Shown one piece after another: positions 40,101 to 50,100 of a stretch of 64,000 bases of DNA; the first letter of the stretch is position 1, and the number at the start of each line of letters is the position of its first letter. The position numbers and the translations under genes were made by a program. The stretch spans positions 11,322,902 through 11,386,901 of the forward strand of contig NC_087076.1 of assembly GCF_026151205.1 (NCBI RefSeq). Direction: 5' to 3'. The notes beneath the pieces were generated by a model that made no database searches, had not been told where the DNA came from, and worked only from the letters and a program-made list of their open reading frames with translations. Origin of the DNA: Bolinopsis microptera (Eukaryota > Ctenophora > Tentaculata > Lobata > Bolinopsidae).

Positions 40101-41063
40101 TAGTCATCTTCATCCTCCATGATTCCGGATTCTTTTACTTTGTTCCTCATCACATACAGCGGTATCACAAGCTGTGGGCAGTCTTCTTGATGAATAGTTA
40201 ATAACCTTTCCAGCTTCTTTAAAGCAGCCGCGCTGAGAAAAAAAGTCATATTTATCTATTCTTAGAAGAATTTTCCAAGACGATTGAAACATGCTATCTA
40301 AAAAGTTATAACACAACTTTCTTTAAATTATATGATGTTCTAAGAACTCTATAGAACTATAAAATAGTTCACAGTACCGTAGAGAAGCACAATGAAAACA
40401 AAATTACCATATTGGAGGTTCTAAACCATCTTCTACCAGGGGAATGAGCATTTTAGTGCATTCCTTAACAGTTGACACATCCAAAGTGTCTTTCCTATGT
40501 TGTCCTTTAACTCTTCTTGAGAAATTAGGTAGGAGCCAAAGTAACATTAGACGAGATTTCACGTTGCTATGTTTAAATATGGTTCTCGTGAGCCCTTGGA
40601 AGTTCTGAAACGATGAAACTAGCTAATTTCCTCTTTTTATCTTAAGTCGGCATCAACTTTTTTCCACATAATTGATCTATTTTTAACAATAAAATATAAT
40701 CTATTACTTGAAGCATTGTCAGTTTATGCAATATGACCTGAAATGAGCAATTTTAACCAAAATTAACAATGAGCATTATTAGTCTAGGTCAATCTTACTT
40801 CTTTGAACAGATGTTTGACTTCAGGAATGACTACAAGTGTTTCATATACAAAGGAGTCCAACTGGATACATATGTCCAAATTGGAGTGGTTCTGACTTTG
40901 AATAACTTGAAGGAGAGCTAGATACTGATGAAAAAGCTGCGATTCGCTAACATAAGAGAATCTCACAGCCACGTACACTGTCTTGCTTTCTGACAAAATA
41001 AATTGCTGCTAATAAGAGTTGTGTCTGAGTTTAAGAATAGCGGTAATCGTATATTAATCGGTA

Positions 41064-41110
<47 letters not shown>

Positions 41111-44100
41111 TAATATATATCTCTTACAAAGTAACAAGGCAGTAGCAACTACTAACCCGAGAGAAGACGGACATATACACTTCGGCTTATTTGATAGGAG
41201 ATGTTTTGGTTGGCAGCCTTTTTACTACCTGGGGGGTGTCCAACCCCAAAAAACCCAACCCCAAAATGAAAATTGTTTTTTTTGTTATTTTTGGATTTTT
41301 ATTAGAAAAAATGTTAGAATTGATATTATTTACACCTACATTCATTTGAGACCAAGTTATACAGGGTGGCCCAAAAGTGACTACCCACACGCAACCTCTT
41401 AATAACTAACGTAATTCGTCTCCAAATTGCACCAAAATTTCAGAGATTATAGATATGGGTCAAACTTAGATTTCCTGAAAGTTTCGTAAGCCACGCTCAA
41501 TTACAGTGGGCGTGGCGTGACACTCCTTCTTTTTCACTATTGTCTTCATAAAATGGGAACGCTTTGAGCTAAGAACTCTAAATTTTTTGCACACATTTGG
41601 CTTGATAATTTAAAACCTTTCCCAAAGTTTCAAGTTCATTGTTCAAAATTTGGCTGAGTTATGACCATTTAAAAATTCATCGGATACGTGATCCGGGCAC
41701 TCAGTCAGTGATCTCTGCACTCAATCAGTGATCTCGTCACCCAATCTGATCAAGAGTAAGGCGTTAGCGTGTATTAATGAGGTTCATTAGACTTTACCAA
41801 ACATACTGAGGAGATGACGACCTGATCATGATTGATTGGATACCGATAATGACTTTGCTAGACAGGAAAACACCAAATTCTTCGTAAAAGTAAGGTCCTA
41901 GGATTCCACGAGAACTGATGGCGCACCAGATCGTGACCTTTTCAGGAAAATCAGGAATCACGGTCTAAAAGTTGGTGTTTCTTTGTGATCCGATAGGCCC
42001 TGGTTAGAAAGATCTCGCTTTAGGATTCGTTGAAGGGATGTTCTGCTGAGGTCTAAGGTAGGAGCTCGTTTTCGGGTGCCAATTTTAGGTATCCATCACG
42101 TCACAAACAACCATGGTGATGTTTTCTTCAGTCCTCGCAGTTCGTCTTTTGCAGAAAAAGTGAACTTGATCTTGTGATGCATATCAAAGCAGCTTTTCCG
42201 GCAAGGGGATGGTCGGTTGAATTTCATTTGAAATTGTCGTTTAAGCTGAGGGCAGAACTCCCCATTCTCTTTGTTCAGGTAGACAAACAATCGTTGTTCC
42301 GCAGTATAGGGAGGATAGTGAACCATTTTCGATGATTCAATGGATAGTTCATTCCTTTTTATCGATTGTAAGGAACGAACCTGTGACTAGCAGGGCTAAC
42401 AAGCCCTGCAACCAATCAAGCGGTGCATGTGAGCCAAACAGGCCATTAACCAAGTGCAGAGATCACTGACTGAGTGCTCGGATCTCGTATCCGATGAATT
42501 TTGAGATGGTCATAACTCAGCCAAATTTCAAACAATGAACTTGAAACTTTGGGAAAGGTTTTAAATTATCAAGCCAAATGTGTGCAAAAAATGTGGAGTT
42601 CTTAGCTTAAAGCGTTCTCATTTTATGAAGGCAATAGTGAAAAAGAGGCAGTGTCACGCCACGCCCACTGTAATTGGGCGTGGCTTACAAAACTTTCAGG
42701 AAATCTAAGTTTGACCCATATCTATAATCTCTGAAATTTTGGTGCAATTTGAAGACGAATTACGTGAGTTATTAAAAGGTTGCGTGTGGGAAGTCACTTT
42801 TGGGCCACCCTGAATTATATGTTATCCTCCATCATATCATCCTCATTATCAATTATTTAAATGTGTTTCCAGGGGTCGACCGGGATTTTTCTGGGATGAC
42901 TAGTTCAAACACTGCTGAGTATAACTTTTATCTTAAAAGCGGTGTTATTAAATTTCAATTTATTATTATTAACTCCAAAATGAGAATTTGAGGTTTAAAA
43001 AAAAAAAAAAAAATTTGGTAGCTTAAACACAAACTCTAAGCCCAGTGGATAAACCACAAAACTTATGCTCTATTGTGTGAAACAAAGATACTAGATCAAG
43101 ATAACTATCAAGGAGTGTATGCATAGGACATAAAAAGTTTTGGAACGAAGATGACATGCTTATGAAGCGAGCTATCAGTCTAATTGCTAATAAGTTCAAA
43201 AAGATCATGACATTAGGTTGCATCCTAAATAAAACAGTTTAAGCAAATAACATAAAGTTATACTGTCAATTAATCGCTCATGCCATAACTTTTCTTAAAC
43301 AAGCCCACATCCAGAAACACGCCATTTTGCCAGACATTCTGGGAGGACATTTTTTTTGGGAGGAAAAAACGGGAGGAAAAAGAGGAAATTTTTGAAGAAA
43401 TTTTTCGATTGTATAAAAATCAAAGAGGAACATCCTGTCAGTTTTGGAACACAGTGAAACATTTTGAAATTTATCCATTTACAAGACTTGGTTTCTGCCT
43501 TGTGCTCAATATCAACATTGGGGCTGGCCTTCCCCGACTTGAAGGCCATTTCATTACATACATGATATTTGTGTGATCACTGTAACGATTATATATTACA
43601 TTCGATACAAAATTGTTCGTTCAAAATCAAAATCATAGGAAATAGCGTTTCAAATAGACCTCTATAACCAAATTGCTTCCATGGCTTTTATGCCTTTACA
43701 AAATTCAAAATTTTTCGCCTTGCTCCAGTGTTCAAAATTTGCGAGCGAAACGAGCGGGCCACAGAAAAAAGGCAAACTTGCGAGCAAAGCGAGTGGGCCA
43801 CAGAATTTAGAAAAAAACGCATCTGGGAGGAAATATAAAACTTTCTGGATTTGGGTAAACAGGTGAGTTTTTAATAATGTTTTGAACAGATCAACATCAG
43901 AACAAGTCTTAATTTCAATTGGTAGTTGGTTCCAGATTTTCGGAGCAACAGTCTGAAACGCTCTTGGGTGCGATCTTGTAGACCCAACAGGTAGGTGTAA
44001 GGAGGAAGTTCTTCTGCTACTCGAACTAACAAATGTTACTAGATCACACAGATATGCAGGAGCAACACCATTGACTGCTTTGAAAATCAGTAAACATAAC

Positions 44101-47100
44101 TTAAACTCAATCCTCTCCTTCACCTTGAGCCAATGAAGGGATTAAAATGGGTGCTGCTCTTGAGAACGAAAAGGAGATGGAATAGTTTCGTTCAAGTTTT
44201 GGTCTGGAATCTTAAGTTGGTCAACATAATGATATAATATGAGCGTTAAATTTTACAAATCGATTCGGAAAATCGATACTAGGGAAATCGATTAGGGACT
44301 CCTAAGTAAAATTGCTAGGTTATTCCTCAAAATCTGTGTTCTATTTCAAACACAGCTTTCTAATTTGAATAATCAATATTCAGTGACCCCCCTCATTCCG
44401 CCGTCTCAATGCTAATCCGACTTAGGGGCCGGGTCTCCATCAAAATTATCTCGAAATTGACTTAATAAGTGTTTCGGGTAGAGGGGAGTGATATCTATCA
44501 GCTGCTTTTAGTCCCATGGAAGATATTGTTCCTAGCCGAAATTATCGCCGGTCAAAGGTCAGCGCTTATGTGTAATTGTATTGTGTGAGCGATTTTCAAA
44601 TCGAGTCTAAAAATCTACCTTCTCCTACATTTTTTGAGCAATCGCCCTCAAACTTTCAGGATATGTTCTTAGGATCAGTTAAAAGAGAACTATATAGCCA
44701 GAATTTTGAGATAGGTATGTTTTTTCCATGGGACCAAAAGCAGTTGATAGATAACACCTATTTCAAGAGAAGTCAATTTCGAGAGAATTTTGATGAAGAC
44801 CCCACTTAACTTAACAGAGTTATTAGGGGCGTTTTTGGAATACTGACTAACCAATATAAATATTGTTGATCTAAAATTACATATTATATATATATAATAT
44901 GATAATATTAATAACAATTCAAAACCTCTTCTCAATATAAACGCTTACCGTTTTCGATAACAACAAGTCTATTTGCATGCTGGTGAGCATCCGTATGGAA
45001 TTGATTGCGATCTAGATACTCCCACTCGTTTTGCACATTATTAGCGTATAAATATGAGACTGAGTATTTGAGGAACTTGTACAATATTCGAGAATCCTCA
45101 GGAACGTCTTCGATGATGGCTTTAAAGACCTTAGCGTCACTTCCTGGTTTTCCGAGAAATTCTTTGCACCTGATAATATGATTTCTTGATTCATATAATC
45201 TACACTAATAGTATACAACTATATAAAGAACACTTTCATGAATTATTTAATTATTGTCTACCATTTTGGGAAAATACAAATTTCCGGTGTAAAGAGCCAA
45301 AGGGTTATGGCATGAGTTTGGGAATTGGGATATGGTGAGAATGAAGGATTGAAGAACAAGGTTTCTGAGTAATTAAGCATTCTCAACGTTAAGGAGAAAA
45401 TCAATATCATGTTGCATCATGCCCAAAACAGAGCGAAATATGGATTATATTATACTTACTCCACTTGCTTCCAACTTGCGCTTACACTGCCAATAGCATA
45501 AGCTAGAGCTAAGTATTTTTGTGCAACTTTAGCATGGACGATGAAATTAACGTTGATCTTTTTGCTTGTTATTTTGTCCCTGAATTTTGGTTAAGGTTAC
45601 AAGAATAATTCTACTAATTCTACTCTTTTTAATAAACTTTCTGCTAATAATTTGTTAAACTCACGATTTTTATACCAGCCTAACTGACAACATTTAAAAG
45701 ATCAAACCCAATTCTCAAAGAGTAAAATAAGGATTTGTGCAAGTAATTTCTCGATAAAAATTAAAAATAAACATTTACGTTATGGCTTGATATCCTTGTT
45801 TGAATGTGTCTACAATAGTCCCAGTTAATCCTTTTCGTTTTGGCTTAGGTTGTCCACTCAGAGCATCACGATAGCTTATCATTCCAGGAGCTGGTGTACG
45901 TCTGTAAGTTATGATTTCAGTACTGGAGCCTCCAGTAGACTTTTTGGTACTGTACCTGAAATTAAAAACAGTTGAATTAGTTAATAATTATTTGCCTTAA
46001 TTAAAGGCTGCACTGCCTACCAGTATTGATAAGCGGTCATGGTTGTGAAGTTAAGAATGTAAACGCACACGGTATCATCAACCTAATAAGCATAGACAAG
46101 GCGACGGGTAGCAGGAAATATTTCTGGCGAAAAAGATATTAAAGGACCAGTTAACTGAAAAATTTGTAGTCTCCAATTTGGCTAAGATTTAAATCAGCTG
46201 TGACAAACTGGTAAAGAATCGTATCGCCGAAAGAACCAACTCTCTAGCGTACGTGTAACGCGTGTTATTGCAATAATAAGCTGTGGCCTCGTGACGTCAC
46301 GAAGTCCCTCAGTGCGCGCTGGCACAGCGTAATACGTTGCAAATGTTTATCGTTGTCATTAAAACACGTGTAACTCACTCAAATTTTAGAATTATGACTA
46401 TTACCCTAGTTCTCCAAAATCCTTATAGTTTTGGCTATCATCCTAACTAAAGGAATAGCTGATTAGATGTACAGTGCTCACGTCATGATTTTAAACAGTG
46501 ATATAGGTTCTTGAACAGTGGCGGGTGAATGTACGGTTAGAAAGTTTCTGATATTACAGTTCTTATGTCATATGTGATAATTTTGGATTGTTTTCATTGC
46601 TTAATTACACAAGCAGGGAGACTGTACCGATTATTTTTCCCCAGTCCATGAAACTCTAACGAATTTAGAAAGGATCTAGATAAGTAGGAGTTTGTTCAAT
46701 TCCGAGAGCAATTATATTTATAGCATAGCGAAATTTCTAACTTTAAATCGTATGTGTCAGCCAGTACAGGAGACAAGAAGTCTGGCTACTTTACGGCCGT
46801 TCCTCTGGGACCATTAGTAGAAGTAGCTTCTATCAGAACAGTGCCGTGGGAACAGAATTCCCGCCAAAATATCCGGTCTACCAAATAGTAATAGTGATGG
46901 GAGTGTACGGTGTGCGATGTGTTTTGAATTAGACTTACGGCTTACCTAGTTGTTATCCTAATTGCATTATCATCGGTACATAACATAAATAAACTACTGG
47001 TTAGTTTAAATACCAAGTGCAAACGTGTTCAGTCAATCGACCTACTGAACAACTATAGAATTTCCAAGACCCTATTATTCTTTGGCCACATATTACGGCA

Positions 47101-50100
47101 CGATCGATTGTTAGATGGTTAAACGACCAACGTTAATCTATACAATTCTAAAACTATGAGCTAGCACTTTAATCTAAAAATACACTTTTTATATTACTCC
47201 TGATTTTTACATTTCACGTAAAACATTGTCGCCACAGGTTTATCATGGACACTAACAGCTTAATTTGAGATAAATGACTTATGAGTTTCTCTAAAGTTAA
47301 CTCTAAAGTTGTGTAGTCCAGTCATTTATGGACATTTATGGAAATGAACCTGCAAATGTTCAGATACTCACGAAACTTTGCACAGACCTTCCCGAAGGTA
47401 TGAATAAACGATTTTCGTTTGGAGACATTTTTTTGACAGTGGAGAAAACCCAGGAGGGCCACGCCCATATTGACCCAATAACGTAATCGACCCCTTGTTT
47501 CTGAAGGTCGTAGAGACTTCAAAATAGGCTTAAACGAAGCCGCATATGCATGTTTATATAGGAGTTATCGAGCAACACATGGCCTAAAATCCTTACTTTT
47601 CGAGAAATTCGCCAAAAACCATTGTGGGCGTGGTGCTGAGCCCATTTTCGATAGGATCGTGATAGAGTCTTTAGACAGGGTGCAAAAGAACCGGAATTAG
47701 CATATTAATATATGACTTACGAACAAACATATGCCTTAAAGTGCTTACTTTTTCAGTTATTGGCGAAAAATTGATTTTCGGTTCCAGAAATCATGCAAAA
47801 TTATGGGTATCTGGTAAATTGGGCTATGAAGGCCCTAAAGGTTTTTGAATGTGTGCAAATTGTGCAGAATAGCCATGTTTATATACAACTTATATGAAGC
47901 AACATGTACCCTAAATTACTTACTTTTCGAGTTATTCGGGGAAAAACATTGTATTATGTCCATTTTCTACCTGTAAAATACAGTCTCACGAGCTCTTCTG
48001 CGCGCGCAAGGGACTTCGTGACGTCATCGCCAAAATAATACAAACGCTATTTACACGCGTTAGAGAGCAGTTAGAGATTTAGGAATTTCGACTCGTTGCT
48101 TAGTTTGCTATTTGTCACAATCTGTCAAAATATGAGGATAACTTTTTTTTCAGTTAACTGGTCCTTTAACTGCCCCCTACATACAGTATTTATGGCTTGG
48201 CTAATGGCTCGTGGAAAATTTAAGATGAGCAACTTACGTGATATTATTGCTCAGGTTTGGATCGTCGGTTTCCGAACTTTCTTGTGGGGATGATAGGTTC
48301 AAGCTCTGCGTAATATACATACTCAACCTGAAACGTGACATTCGTCATTGATTCAGCCACTTAAATAGTTAAATTGGCTGACCTGAATAAACGCTATTTC
48401 AAATCTCGTAATAATCACTTCATTATTAATTATATTATTATTATTCCTAAAAAACAATGAATTGTCACGTAAATTGGAATGTAGGGCTCACCCCCTCCCC
48501 AACCGCAATTAAAACTCACATTTGCTGTCTTTCTTCTGTACTTATTTCTCTTTCTACAACAGGCGGAGAAGGCTTGTTGTCATCGGCAGGAAACTTATCA
48601 GTTGCAGCTTTCGAGACCTCTTCAGTTGAAGGTTTTGAAACAGCATCATTAGTAGGTTTTGAAACATCTTCAGTTGAAGGGGTTGAATCAGCATTAGGTG
48701 AAGGTCTTACAACTTCTTCAGTTACAACTTTTGAAACCTCTTCTTTAGAAAATAACTGACCGGACTGTGTAACACTTGGGATTTCAGAAGGAGGATTCTT
48801 CTTTGTTTCAATATCTGACATAGAATCTGCTGTATCGCCAGGAGTAGCTGTGTTAGGAGTAGCTGTGTTAGGAGTTGTCTCTGATTTTGGTCCATCTGTT
48901 TCAACGCCCTCTGGAGGAGCATCAGCAACTTTCTGTCGTTTGCTGGCATTTTCATCCTTATCATTCTCCTCAATTGTCTTGGAATTATTTACATTGGGCT
49001 CTGGTACTGCAGGTCCATCGACTTCTTCAGAGCTCTCTCTATCCCGGACATGTACGATATCTGTGTCTTTCGGCACACTGTTATCTTTAGGAGGCACTAC
49101 TTCTTCACTTTCTCCTTTGTTCAATTGATCCTCGCCCGCGTCACTTCCCGGGATTTCTTCATAAATTAACTCCTCTTTTAAAGTGTCAAGGTCAGAGTCC
49201 TTCAAAGTCACTTTCACTTCCTCAGTTGAAAGGTAAGGGACGCTGTTGATATCACTAATAGTATCGTCGCTTGTCAAAGTCACAGTCTTATCGGGACTAT
49301 AGGGTTGAACTTGATGGGGCTCGGTTGAAACAATATCTGAAATTAATTATTTGAAAATACCATAACATTTAACAAGGACGGTGCTGTTGCATGATCCGTA
49401 GGTTCATTCGTAATTGATTTAACTAATGTCGATGAAATGGGGGAAACAATGAAACGAACCAGCATCTGCAGCAAAAAACGATTGATAAATATTTAAAGAT
49501 AACAGAGTTTTGCCGAAGCATCATAACACTTACCAGTTGTTTCAGATTGTAAACATTCTCCACCATCTCTGTTGAATTGACTAGATGGGGCTTCTAGTAT
49601 AACGATACTCTCATCAACTTCTCCTGATTTTGTATCCCTCTCATCCACCATTTGTACACTCTCATCCACTTCCATCAATTGTACACTGAAAGACATCTAT
49701 AATATTAATTGTTTTATAATTTTTAAAAGTTTCTTTTGCCGAAACAATAAGTTAAAATAAAGTGCAATACATGACCTAAGAATTCAAGATGACCACGTTG
49801 GACGAACCAGACCTGGCTAGTGCTAAAAAACTCACTCATGAGGTCGATCAATAACAACAAAAACATCGCTGCCACTTGAATCTAGTGTTCGGTCTATGTC
49901 AGATTGTGGGATGGCACTCGATCCTCCATCTTTCCCATCCAAGTCCCGTAGAAAGTCATTTGCAGAAACTTCTGGGCTGGTTTCTTGGGACGAATTTGGC
50001 TTCTGAACTGTTTCTGTCCTAAGGATTATGAATTATGATAGGTTTAAAAGGAGGAGAATAATATCTAAAGTTACAAAATATTAACAAACATTGCATCACT

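Noticed and set aside
44576-44809. 77-codon plus-strand ORF as a gene
   Set aside because: It lies inside a MITE with inverted ends and has no family motif.
48850-48870. Direct repeat GTAGCTGTGTTAGGA as a CRISPR or regulatory array
   Set aside because: It is a codon-level repeat (NTATP) inside an RNF213 exon in a eukaryotic genome.
48457-49128. Plus-strand ORFs rich in Ser, Gly and Glu
   Set aside because: Antisense to the low-complexity RNF213 exon. The repetitive codons keep the reverse frames open.
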